Of a stretch of DNA of 64,000 nt, positions 46,120-56,304 are shown piece after piece. Each line of letters opens with the position of its first letter. Position 1 is the stretch's first letter. The translations under genes and the position numbers were made by a program. Source of the stretch: Xanthostigma xanthostigma (lineage: Eukaryota; Arthropoda; Insecta; Raphidioptera; Raphidiidae); NCBI GenBank assembly GCA_963575645.1, contig OY754464.1, positions 61,974,948-62,038,947 of the forward strand, read 5' to 3'. The notes beneath the pieces are model-generated. The model saw only the letters and a list, made by a program, of their open reading frames with translations. It had not been told where the DNA came from and searched no databases.

Positions 46120-46438
46120 TCGATGGACACGATATCTAATATATATTATTATAGTACCTATTGCTTTTTTTAGTAAAAGGCAGTGTTGCAGCGATATTGT
46201 AATTACCATTGATTGATTTTTAATTAAAACTCAATTTTAAGTTTAGATTTAAAGAACAGCGATGTATATTGTAAATAATACGATACATGTTTCAGCCTAA
46301 TGATTTTAAAGTCTTTTAAAATGAAGAACGGAAGTATATTATAAATATTTTGTAGTACAATGTAACAAGGCTACGTTTCCGTTGTGTAGAAAGGTTTCAG
46401 TTCCGAATATAAATAAAGTCAGTTAATTAACAGCTTAC

Positions 46439-46632
46439 CTTGTAATGGCCAAGTTCAGTAACGCTACAACTGAGGACAGCTTCTCTGCCTACAGCGACTG
46501 TGACATTCTCAATGGGTCCGGTAAAGTCTGGGTCAACATCACTGTTCACTCCGGGTAACATGCTTACGCTGGTTCCGGAACCGAGACTGGACGAGCCACC
46601 GTAACTGCTCCCGGATGCAGCCGGTACATCGA
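46439..46632 (-). CDS. Internal exon of a DIP/lachesin-like immunoglobulin-superfamily gene
   Basis: The only convincing host coding segment. On the minus strand an acceptor TTTATTCCAG precedes 46632 and a donor AAG/GTAAGC follows 46439. The 194-nt exon starts with the last two bases of a codon (upstream intron phase 1), has 64 open codons, and ends on a full codon (downstream phase 0). The first part is a Ser/Gly-rich linker (SGSSYGGSSSLGSGTS). Then DPDFTGPIENVTVAVGRE begins an Ig domain, with the first conserved Cys in AVLSCSV, and ELGHYK is the strand before the expected core Trp, which must lie in the next exon. This wording is typical of insect DIP, lachesin and related neuronal adhesion proteins that bind Dpr-type partners at the cell surface. 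NVT is a possible N-glycosylation site. Neighbouring exons were not found in the window, implying long introns. The exact family member cannot be told from one exon. Confidence 0.85.
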
Positions 46633-46709
46633 CTGGAATAAAGGACATACACAATAAATATATTTTATATGTTGCGTCAGGATATGTGTGTATACAACTT
46701 GGAATTTTA

Positions 46710-47190
46710 TAAAAATGACTTTCATCAAAATCGGCTCATTTGTTCACGAGATATCGTGAATGAAAAATTTGTAATAAAAGTGTTTTTTTTTTTTAATTAC
46801 TCGTAAAATTCTTATCAGATCTTTTTTTTGTAATAAATTACTTTCCTAGGTTAAAAAACTGCTTCGATCGCCGCAAATCGCATCAAAATCGGTTCATTTG
46901 TTCACGAGATATCGTGAATGAAAAATTTGTAATAAAAGTGTTTTTTTTTAATTACTCGTAAAATTCTCATCACATCTTTTTTTTGTAATAAATTACTTTC
47001 CTAGGTTAAAAAACGCCCTCGATCGCCGCAAATCGCATCAAAATCGGTTCATTTGTTCACGAGATATCGTGAACGAAGAGCTAAAAATTTACTTCTAGCT
47101 ATATTTTATATATTTCCGAGCATTTTGAACTCGAAAATAGCGGGAAGTTTCAGGGGTGGCCTGGGTCAAACTTCTTTTCAAATTTTTTGT
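46710..47190 (+). repeat. Three ~156-bp tandem units ('CGAGATATCGTG' family, copy 2)
   Basis: CATCAAAATCGG occurs at 46723, 46881 and 47036 (spacings 158 and 155). Each is followed by TCATTTGTTCACGAGATATC. The array ends in TTCCGAGCATTTTGAAC and GGGAAGTTTCAGGGGTGG, like the copy at 24880-25420. It lies in the intron just upstream of the exon at 46439-46632. Confidence 0.7.
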
Positions 47191-47335
47191 TATCGTATTA
47201 TATCGTATAAATGAAATTGCGACTATTTTCAAGTAGAACCGCCGGATATCGCCACATAGTAAGTTGCATATAAATCGTACATGTGAAATCTATAAATAAC
47301 TACATTTTGTTAAATTAAAAAAATGGAAAAGTGTG

Positions 47336-47581
47336 CTAATAAACTTTGCTGTGTTCCTGTATTGTAAATATTTTGTGTATATAATTTAGTGACTCTATAC
47401 TTTTCATTACTTGCCCTTTTAGTTAATTAGTCAGAATTTATTAGTTTTGTTTCTGTTAACGTTATTATTACTGTTACGTTTAAGAAGTACGCCTTCGTTT
47501 GCGTGTTTAACTGTTTTGTTAAAAGTTTATTATTGTAAATAAATAATTTCCACCACGAACTACAACAGTTTTGTTATAATA
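47336..47581 (+). repeat. LTR-like repeat, copy 1
   Basis: GTGTTCCTGTATTGTAAAT, TTTAGTGACTC, TGTTAACGTTATTATT, AAGTACGCCTTCGTTTG, an AATAAATAATTT polyadenylation-type signal and ACAACAGTTTTGTTATAAT. The same order occurs at 49845-50108 and, more diverged, at 55264-55592. All three have one orientation, which would fit solo LTR remnants. Confidence 0.5.
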
Positions 47582-48923
47582 TAGGTCCATGCTTATATTT
47601 TATGACTTTGTACTAGGTATTGGAAAGTCAACTATTGCTCTAGTTTTTTTGTGCAAAAAAATATATATACCAACACAACAAAAACAAAAACAACAATAGT
47701 CAACATGAATACATATATACAGTTAGACACCACTTTATCGCAGTGTATCTTCTTACTCGCTCACTCACTGATTCCAGACGCGAACGTCTGTTTATTTCCC
47801 AAAGGTGACGTCACAACATCGTACCGTTCCATAACTTAATAACACGGTTTCTGGCCACGCACTCAAACCTGACTGTAAAGGTGCAGCTACACAGGAGCAT
47901 GTCCAATGTGCATGTATTATATCTATATAAATTTTATAAAACTTGAAAAGTGATTTGTACCATTCCCCACTTGTATGGGTTGGAATAGTAAAATATTGAT
48001 ATTGACGATAATAACCTTAGTTGCTTAGCGTACATAATTTATAGTTTAATTTTCTAGTAAAATTGATAAAAAATCAGGTGGTCTCGAGGAACTGCTTGAT
48101 TTTGCTACTTGATGCTTGACATTATAACAACTTGATTTGACTTGACTTGATTTTAAATCACAAAACTTGAAAATCTAGTTAAACCGTGAATCCCTACTGG
48201 TAACGAAAATTTGAAGTGGATACATAATTCCAAGCTTAATGGTTTTTGGTTATACATGTCAGTGGATTATGATTAATTAATATTTACTTGCCGCTGTATG
48301 TTTACTATTTTTTCACGAATAGGTAAACAAATTCATTTTAAAATTTCAAAAAAAACCCTTTGTATATAAAATTAGGAAATCATTTTGTGTAGCAAATTAC
48401 GACAGCCGTTAAAAACTGTCCAACAATTTAGAATCGAAATTATATATTTTATCTTTTTTTAAATAATAAAAAATTGTTAATAATATACCAACTTCACTAA
48501 TATTTAATTACTGATTGTAAATATTGTCATAGTTTAGTTATAAAGATACTGAGTCAACGTCACTGCACGCTCATGATAGTAAAGATTTTCTTTATAAGAA
48601 GATAGCAGTAAAATGCCTTCCTTTTAAACAGTGAAGCTCCTGTAATCATCTCAGCTTATCCAGGGATTTCTTATTTTAGATGTAAAAGAAAAATAACTAA
48701 AATAAATATTTAAAAGAGGAAGAATTAGAATGTATTTTTTGCTTTTTGTGTCTCGCGTACAGCCCAAACAGTGTAAACGATTTAAAAAAAAATCTCAGAT
48801 CCTTTTCGAGGTGTAGTTATACACCAAGTCGCCCGAATTTTAAATGTCGCTTTCAGAGGGGAGCAAATTTAAAAAATTATTTAAAAATGTAAAATCTTGA
48901 TTAAATCGTGAACGTGTTTCAGT
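47582..48923. other. Mostly unassigned AT-rich sequence
   Basis: 47938-47995 holds a hairpin-bearing fragment (GTACCATTCCCCACTTG, GGTTGGAATAGTA) of the 'GGGGAATGGTA' repeat. The rest shows nothing recognisable. Confidence 0.4.
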
Positions 48924-49356
48924 TGACCACGCTGCACACGAGGTCGATTTTGCTGTTAGATTCGTTTCTAGGTTTCAAGAGTACTGTGGCTGGATTTCGT
49001 GGTGGTTTGTATGTGTTCTGCCTTTATACGGTGCGTGTTTTGAAGCTGTATTTGTAAATGGTTTTGGTTCGCGCGCAGTGATAGTTCGGATTATAACAAA
49101 ACTTGACTTGTCTCTGAACAGAACACACAGTGTGGTGACATGATGCTCACGTGACAAGATACATCAAAGGAAAATTTCTTTTTTTTTTAATGCTCTAAAT
49201 TTTGACCGCTCAGCCCCGCAATACTCATGCGTTAAAATAAAAATACGCTGATATTTTTGTTCTGCTATTTCTACAAGATGTTAACTAACCATAATAGTCC
49301 AGTCACTTTAGAGGTGCACCTCGCAATGGAACGGAATAAGCTGAATATTTGTATAA
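48924..49356 (+). mobile_element. DNA-transposon-like repeat starting CGCTGCACACGAGG, copy 3
   Basis: CGCTGCACACGAGGTCGATT, CTGTGGCTGGATTTCGTGG, GACTTGTCTCTGAACAGAAC and CTCACGTGACAAGATACA match 50681-51109 along about 430 bp, to AAGCTGAATATTTGTATAA. No transposase; the 60-codon minus-strand frame is shared with copy 4 only as repeat sequence. Confidence 0.65.
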
Positions 49357-49382
49357 GCCTGTCCTGTGCCTGTGCTTGAAGC

Positions 49383-49566
49383 AGTGGCGGATCCAGGATT
49401 ACGGCAAGGGGGGGGGGTCTTGAAAATTTTTTACTCCTTTTGCGGAGAAGTCATGAAAAACATGAATAGCTTTTTTTTTATCGCGCAGTAAGATTTTAAT
49501 TTTTTATTCTCTGGAAGGGGGGGTTTGGACCCGACCCCCCCCCCCCCCCCCCGTGGATCCGCCACT
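49383..49566. mobile_element. MITE with CAGTGGCGGATCC ends and G/C homopolymers
   Basis: CAGTGGCGGATCC at the left and GGATCCGCCACTG at the right are perfect inverted repeats. The interior contains G runs after 49408 and a C run of about 18 before 49553, mirrored by each other. Outside are GCTTGAAG and CCTTGTAAG, a possible decayed 8-bp hAT-type duplication. Exact lengths of the homopolymers are unreliable. Confidence 0.7.
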
Positions 49567-49844
49567 GCCTTGTAAGTCACACCCACCTACTGTAAAAACT
49601 TCAAATACTGAAAGTGAAACCGATCAAGTGAAAACTAACATGATACTAACAAGGCGTAACAATTAAAACCACCTTCAAGGTATCCCGAAAATTAGTTATT
49701 GGAGCTGTTCGTGAGTTGTGTTAATACAGTGCTCTGGCATTACGACATAAATTAAATCATAATACTGCGAAAATAAATAACTTTATTGAGTGCAATTTAT
49801 GTAAATCTGTTTAAATAACTTTTTTTTGTAAATACAAGAGTGAA

Positions 49845-50108
49845 TCAGTTACTGTACTAGATAAACTTTGTATTGTGTTCCTGTGTTGTAGGAAATATTT
49901 TGTGAACATAATTTAGTGACTCTTTATTCTCTCTTACTTAGCCTCTTATTTTATTATTTAGAACTATTAGTTTTGTTTCTATGTTAACGTTATTATTTCT
50001 GTTAAGTTAAAGAGAAGTACGCTTTCGTTTGTGTGTTTTACTGTTTTGTCAAACATTTATTATTGTAAATAAATAATTTCCGCCACGGACTACAGCAGTT
50101 TTGTTACA
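49845..50108 (+). repeat. LTR-like repeat, copy 2
   Basis: Same blocks as 47336-47581, ending TAAATAAATAATTTCCGCC and CAGCAGTTTTGTTACAAT. The stretch just before (49567-49844) is unassigned. Confidence 0.5.
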
Positions 50109-50680
50109 ATACGATCAAAATACCAAAACGAAAAGGTCATGTTAAAAACCACGTGCTTAAAACATCTTACACACACGCATTGACGAAAAACTTATCCTTG
50201 AAACAAATCGGATTGACTAACACATCTCCGTCTCACTTTGGAATCATTGATATTTTCAACAAATTAATCCGTTTTCACGATATCAAACAAAATTTCAATA
50301 AAACCGACATTCGACAACACGAAACGTCGTCGACTTACAGTCAGCTAGGTCGACCGACCGCGACTCCTCTTCCAAAAACCAGTCCACCGTATTAGAACAG
50401 ATATTTCAAGTTTTTCATGACATAACTGATAGCCCTGAAGCCCGATTCACAATTGACAACTAAAAAAGTCACTAATACAACGTAATACCGTATAACAAAT
50501 CTGAAGGGTCCTCGGTGTTCCACAATAAGCTACACCCCGCTGTTACGCTGAGATTAACTTGCTATAATATACAAAGCCTCCTCAGACGATGAATGAAATT
50601 GCATAAACATAAACGCTTGTGTTCTTTGTACGTAGACAATGGTAAGCATTTTATGCAAACTGGAACGGCGATAGCATTGA
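50109..50680. other. Unassigned sequence after an LTR-like repeat
   Basis: An 80-codon plus-strand frame (50153-50395) follows the LTR-like copy and is less AT-biased than its surroundings, but carries no motif I can name. It could be leader or internal sequence of the retroelement, or chance. Confidence 0.3.
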
Positions 50681-51109
50681 GGTCGCTGCACACGAGATCG
50701 GTTTTGCTGTTAGATTCGTTGCTAGGTTTCAAGAGTGCTGTGGCTGGATTTCGTGACGGTTTGTATATGTGTTCTGTCTTTATACGATGAGTGTTTTGAA
50801 GCTGGATTTGTAGATGATTTTGGTTCACGCGCAGTGACAGTTCGGATTATAACAAAACTTGACTTGTCTCTGAACAGAACACACAGTGTGGTACCATGCC
50901 GCCCGCGTGACAAGATACAACAAAGGAAAATTCCTTTTTTATTTTGAGGTTATAAATGACCGATCAGCCCTGCAACACGCATGCGTTAAAATAAAAGATC
51001 GCTGACATTTTTGTTCTTCTATTCCTACAAGATGTTAACTAACCATAATAGTCCAGTCACTTTAGGGTTTCACCTGGAATGAAACGGCATAAGCTGAATA
51101 TTTGTATAA
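50681..51109 (+). mobile_element. DNA-transposon-like repeat, copy 4
   Basis: GGTCGCTGCACACGAGATCGG start and AAGCTGAATATTTGTATAA end as in copy 3. Several overlapping short frames on both strands are repeat shadows. Confidence 0.65.
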
Positions 51110-51347
51110 ACCTCTATTTTGGCATTCTTAATGTTGTCTCAAATGTCTTATAAGGTTATGTGTGAACGTCATTAGATATTCAAGATCAAAGGTTGCGAAA
51201 AGCAGCTTTTTGGTAGTATCTCGCTTCCTTTGCCTCAAATTGTATTTGCATTTATTATAAAAGTTATAGAATTAAGATTCTCTACAAATTTTGTCTTAAC
51301 CAATTTTTTATACGTTGTTGAAATAGCCATACAGGCCATAGCGCAAT

Positions 51348-51482
51348 GTCAATCGCGAATCCCAGTTCATATAAATATAAATTATATAATTATAAATAAA
51401 ATGTATTAAATAATTAATTAACTAATATTTAATGAAAAATTAAGTTAAAAACCATACTATGAACTGGGATTCGCGATTGACC
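51348..51482. mobile_element. Short foldback MITE
   Basis: GTCAATCGCGAATCCCAGTTCAT and ATGAACTGGGATTCGCGATTGAC are perfect 23-bp inverted ends around an AT-rich centre. It abuts the larger foldback beginning at 51487. Confidence 0.75.
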
Positions 51483-51486
51483 TTGT

Positions 51487-52418
51487 AGGCTAGACGGCGA
51501 GGAGTTTTGGGTGTATTTTTAGGGCACAGGCGAGATTATTGTTGGAATCGTTTCGTTTTAGGGTGTAGTTCAACCCCCTAAGTTTGCTTACAAATTGTTG
51601 GTGTGCTTGATTTTATAATTAACAATTAGTGACGAAAATAGTGTTTTTTTCTCTATTTCCTTTATCCATTCAACTTTAGTATCATGTTGGAATTTTTGGA
51701 AAAAATTAATTCTAACCGATTTTATAACGATTGAATATTGGTAAAGTTATATGATTTTATACGTCTGTCTAAAATTGGTATCGCTAAAGAAATCGTTATA
51801 AAATCGGTTAGAATTAATTTTTTCCAAAAATTCCAACGGGATACTAAAGTTGAATGGATATGTGATTTTTCTGGCTTGGTCCGACCAGCGAAACCCGTTT
51901 GTGAAAAAATGGCGCAATTTGCAATTAAGGAAACAAAAAAAAAGTGATCGTTAATTACTCGAGAAGTAATTGACCGATGACGCTAAAATTATTCATGCAT
52001 GTTTGGGTCAACATAGACATGATTTTTGAGAATTTTCAGTCATCTATGTGCGGTCATTTTTTTGTAAAAAAATAGTGAAAAAAACTTGTTTTTTAACTTT
52101 TGGGGCTATTTGCAAGTTAACAATTGCACTTAGCGACCTCTGTCAGTGCTCATTTCTTAGGAAATTTCATAAGGAACAACTTTCTCAATGCATATGCTAT
52201 ACTAAAAGTCAAGAGGAACTGAGATATTAAATGAAATAGAGAAAAAAACACTATTTTCGTCACTAATTGTTAATTATAAAATCAAGCACACCAACAATTT
52301 GTAAGCAAACTTAGGGGGTTGAACTACACACTAAAACGAAGCGAATCCAATAATAATCTCGCCTGTGCCCGAATATACACTTAGGTATTAATGTTTTTAC
52401 CTCCTCGCCGTCTAGCCT
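51487..52418. mobile_element. Large foldback with a second inverted repeat inside
   Basis: Outer arms: AGGCTAGACGGCGAGGAG to TCTCTATTTC (51487-51660) and the mirrored 52228-52418. Inside the left half, TCCATTCAACTTTAGTATCA and its complement (51663-51730, 51792-51858) form an independent hairpin with TTTTGGAAAAAATTAATTC. The remaining inner segment (51860-52220) is unpaired and AT-rich with no clear gene. Confidence 0.75.
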
Positions 52419-52959
52419 ATTGGCATATAATATGGCTGAGCGCTCTACACTCTTCGCGCTCTATCTCAAAAACGGTTAAAATTGTTTGAGACGAAATTTG
52501 TAGAGAATTTTATACCCTACAACCTGAGAAAGGTTTAAGTGTATCCTAGTAGCCCGGCCCAGATCCGTCCTTGTAATCGGATTAATTCCAAGTAGGATTA
52601 GAATGAAGTTTATGTTAAAAGCGATGTGAAATATAATATTTTATTCAATAATAATAAGCCGTGGGTAATTCATCGAACGAGCGAAGTGTGTAACGTATGA
52701 ATTAATTATGGATTCGAGCGAACAAGCAAAACGAGTGTACGCGAGCGAGACCGGACGGGGGATCTAGTCCTTTATATAAAAATTTAGAAATTACATAATA
52801 TTCTATTTTCAAAACGAAAAACTGCATTACGAAATGAGATTGATATGTTTTTATTGGCAGTTTGAAGGACAGCGTACTTCTCTACAATATTCGTAAAAAG
52901 GTATCTATATTTAAATCTTGTTATTATTAATCCATAATTGTTATTATTAAAAAATATAC
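52419..52959. other. Unassigned sequence
   Basis: Contains GCGCTCTATCTCAAAAACGG and CTACAAATTT-type text typical of dispersed repeats, and at 52660-52770 a patch rich in GAGCGA words. No gene. Confidence 0.35.
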
Positions 52960-53046
52960 TTCAAGTAAATAAAATTATCGACCAATTTTTCTCAGACCAT
53001 ACGATATATTGACAAATATATTCAGACGTTAATCAAAGATTTGAAT
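52960..53046. repeat. 'ATCGACC' MITE family, copy 4
   Basis: TTCAAGTAAATAAAATTATCG and ACCAATTTTTCTCAGAC, then TCAGACGTTAATCAAAGATTTG. The second arm is reduced compared with the copies at 12055 and 60468. Confidence 0.6.
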
Positions 53047-53569
53047 TAAAAAATGTATTTCTCAATGTATTTTGAAATGTTACCTTCCACATATTTTTTA
53101 GACTACAGACTAAACACGAAATATTTTTGGCAAGAATTTATATTTAAACTTCTCCGACATTTAGGAAATAAACAGTCGTATTTTTATGTGTCACAATAAA
53201 ACCCTGTGTAGAACTCGGCACTAACCTATGTCATGGAAAATATACATACTGGTTCAAAATATTAAGACAAACAATTGAACGCACGTAATATTACGTTAAT
53301 TTCGAATGAAATCAAACTAGGAAACACGATCATTTTGATTTTGAAAATGAATCGCGAAAATTTTACTTGAATTTCCTATACTCTTGACATATTTTTTACT
53401 CAAAAATGACACACCCAAAAAAGTCGTGATTCGTTCCTAAATAAATTATTAATTATTTACTAAATTACCATGTAGTTTACACTACACCCTTTAGAAGTAC
53501 ATAATATTGAAAAATGTTTTAAATTGACATTTGCACATAGTTCCAACAATTGTAAGTTTTTTGTTACAA

Positions 53570-53945
53570 AAATCGCAAATCTTTTTCTTCTTAAAGTGAT
53601 GAAGGATACCTTCTAAGCGTGCGGGCCGCTATCTTTGCGAAAACTTTAAAAGCAAATACCTCGTGCATTATTAATGCTATGACAAAAATGGCAAAGAACT
53701 TTTTTTCAGCACTAAATTCTCTACCAAATCCTTCACAAGTTGTTTTTATTAAACCAACCATTTGCTTGACAAAATCTTCAGAAGGCATCTAACGCTGGAC
53801 CCACTTTCTTGACTTCCGTTGAATGTTCTTGGTGTCGGTCTAAAAATAGCACACAGAATTGCGTGGAACAACAATGCGCACAGGTATAAAGCTTTGTTGT
53901 AAAAGCAGGTAGCCAAATCCGAAACTTCTAACAATTGCAATTATT
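53570..53945 (-). other. Unassigned minus-strand open frames
   Basis: Two overlapping minus-strand frames (53591-53788 starting MPSEDFVKQMVGLIKTTCEG, and 53749-53940) occur in a stretch of more balanced base composition than usual here. They are in different frames, as in a frameshifted gene fragment. I recognise no domain. This could be a decayed element gene or chance. Confidence 0.25.
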
Positions 53946-53959
53946 CAGGTGTAGACGGG

Positions 53960-54010
53960 TTTGGAACATTCTAGAAAACGCTATAAAGGATACCCCGCGC
54001 AAGGTCAGTT
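53960..54010 (+). promoter_or_regulatory. Heat-shock-type promoter cluster (HSE, TATA, initiator)
   Basis: GAACATTCTAGAA (53964-53976) is a perfect three-unit heat-shock element. TATAAA follows at 53982-53987, and TCAGTT at 54005-54010 matches the insect initiator, about 25 bp downstream of the TATA box. Such clusters occur in heat-shock genes and in some retrotransposon LTRs. No gene follows directly: a foldback element is inserted at 54080. Confidence 0.45.
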
Positions 54011-54079
54011 AGACAAACATGATTGGAACACAATAAAGTAAACACGTGCATTTCCGGTATAGCTTAAGCAACGAATTAT

Positions 54080-55251
54080 TCTAGATGGAAAAGTCGAAAG
54101 CAGAACATTTGACTTAGGAACTTTGTTTGGACTAGTTAGGAGATAAACATACTAAAAGTCCTTACCCCTCCGAGGTACGCCCGAAGGGGGGGAGCACAAA
54201 GAAGGTCCCGTTTTTTGGTATTTTGCTTTCATCTCGAAAACGGTACGTCGTACGAAATTTTGTTGGAATACATAATGAAAGCTGATAAAATTTTCTACAA
54301 CTTTAGTTTTCACACTTTTTATCTATCTCCAATCTTTGCCTAGCTATGAGCTCCGAAAAATGGTCGATTTTCAAAAATGTCTTAAATTCTCTGTAGCACA
54401 TTGTAACAATACGAATTTGTCAAAATCATTTCGTATTGCTCATCCACACTATTAAAAACACCCACACACTATTAAAAAATAACATAAGCTGGGAGTACCT
54501 CCACACAGGGCCCTCTTTCCCACTGGGCACTCTGGCACGTGCCCAGGGCCCCGCGATCGATAGGGACCCCCTAGTTTAATGGCATACTAAGTACCTAAAC
54601 TGTTTTAAACAAAAATCATCAGTGAACTATTTTTCATATACCTACTTATTTTTTTTGTGTCCTTCATGTTAAAATTGGGAACGTGATCCTTTTAAATATA
54701 TGCATTTTATATCACATTCCTCGACTTAGAATCTAGAACCTTGTTTATCTATTTTCTTTGTCTATTCTAACAAAATAGTGCTCTGTTAAGGTCATAGGGG
54801 CCCCATAATCCTAATGTGCCCAGGGCCTTCAATAGGTTAAAGCTTATGTTATTTTTTAATAGTGTGTGGGTGTTTTTAATAGTTTGGATGAGCGATACGA
54901 AATGATTTTGACAAATTCGTATTGTTACAATGTGCTACAGAGAATTTAACACATTTTTGAAAATCGACCATTTTTCGGAGCTCATAGCTAGGCAAAGATT
55001 GGAGATAGATAAAAAGTGTGAAAGCTAAAGTTGTAGAGAATTTTATCAGCTTTCATTATGTATTACAACAAAATTTCGTACGACGTACCGTTTTCGAGAT
55101 GAAAGCAAAAAACCAAAAAACGGGACCTTCTTTGTGCTCCCCCCCTTCGGGCGTACCTCAGAGGGGCAAGGACTTTTAGTATGTTTATCTCCTAACTAGT
55201 CCAAACAAAGTTCCTAAGTCAAATGTTCTGCTTTCGACTTTTCCATCTAGA
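54080..55251. mobile_element. 1.17-kb foldback with a second element in its loop
   Basis: Arms of about 410 bp: TCTAGATGGAAAAGTCGAAAG at 54080 and its complement ending at 55251. Both contain CGGTACGTCGTACGAAATTTT and AATGGTCGATTTTCAAAAATG blocks. The loop (about 54500-54835) holds a distinct GC-rich-ended piece, ACAGGGCCCTCTTTCCCACTG to TGTGCCCAGGGCCTTCAATA, which looks like an insertion. No transposase found. Confidence 0.8.
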
Positions 55252-55263
55252 TGCCCCTTATGA

Positions 55264-55592
55264 GCACTCATTGACTAAACTAGTACGAAATAAATACATA
55301 TAGCTGTATGGTTAGTAGACCATTGAGTTCAGATATAAATTTACTGAAGTGCGAAGATAAATCTTGTGTACTTATAGTCGTGTTATAGTGTTTTTGTGTA
55401 CTTAGAGATTTAGTAGTGACTTTGTATTATTTTTATTTTATTACTTAAAATTAGTTGTTTTCTATCACGTTATTAGTTTCGTTACATTTTACAAGAGAAG
55501 TTCTTTTAGTTTGTTTGTATATTTGTTTTGTTAACGTTTTTATTATAGCAAATAAATACTTTCCACCACACAAAGAACAGTTTTGTTACAAT
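55264..55592 (+). repeat. LTR-like repeat, copy 3
   Basis: TTTAGTAGTGACTTTG, CACGTTATTAGTTTCGTTAC, GAGAAGTTCTTTTAG, GCAAATAAATACTTTCC and GAACAGTTTTGTTACAAT parallel the copies at 47336 and 49845. The heat-shock-type promoter at 53960 may be its upstream part, split by the foldback. Confidence 0.45.
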
Positions 55593-56304
55593 ATATTTAT
55601 AATATCTATTATATTATGTTTGTTCTTCGTTGGCATGATTTCATTTTCTTAAAATGAAGCCAAAAGAAAAAAAAAGACAGTTATATTGATTTTTTCAAAT
55701 TCTCTTTTTATAGTATTTAGATTTGCGCCGCTTGTATAGTAAGGAGGTGTGTCGAGGCAGCGAAAATTTTTCACACGGATCTTATTTTTTCGCAAACACG
55801 ACATAATCCGTTTTGTTTTCGGGCATCGATTTTTGTAACATTCTATATTTTCGTAGCATACGTACAATATAATAATACTCAAACATCAATTCAATGTCCA
55901 TTGATGATTTCTCATTTTAAATCCTGAATTACTGGGACCGTTCCCCAGATTGCCGACTGAGCATTTCCGCTCGTAAAACTGCCTATAAATCTGCACTTGT
56001 GCCCGTAATAACACAGTGTGCTTTATGCCGGATCAATCCGTGTACCTATTATATCAGTCAAAAGTTTTTTCTTTATTACATACATGTTATAACATTAAAA
56101 GCTTTCTAGCACTTTTTTTCATTAGATTATATCTTTTTACAGATTCTATCTCAACTATTGGTAACTTCAATTCATAAATTGTATCATGCCTAAATGTCAA
56201 TAATAATGTCAGAAATGACAAAATGTGTTTCTCAAATATAGAAACTAATAATACTAATATTATAATATGCCATTCAAAAATTACAAATCTATACTTATAC
56301 CTAT
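55593..56304. other. Unassigned AT-rich sequence
   Basis: A 77-codon minus-strand frame (55649-55882) has several Cys but no recognisable motif. Nothing else. Confidence 0.35.

Noticed and set aside
47336-50108. A complete LTR retrotransposon between the two LTR-like repeats at 47.3 and 49.8 kb
   Set aside because: The sequence between them contains other repeats and unassigned DNA but no gag or pol motif.
53591-53788. MPSEDFVKQMVGL frame as a host exon
   Set aside because: No splice consensus or family match was visible, and the adjoining frame is shifted; kept only as an unassigned feature.
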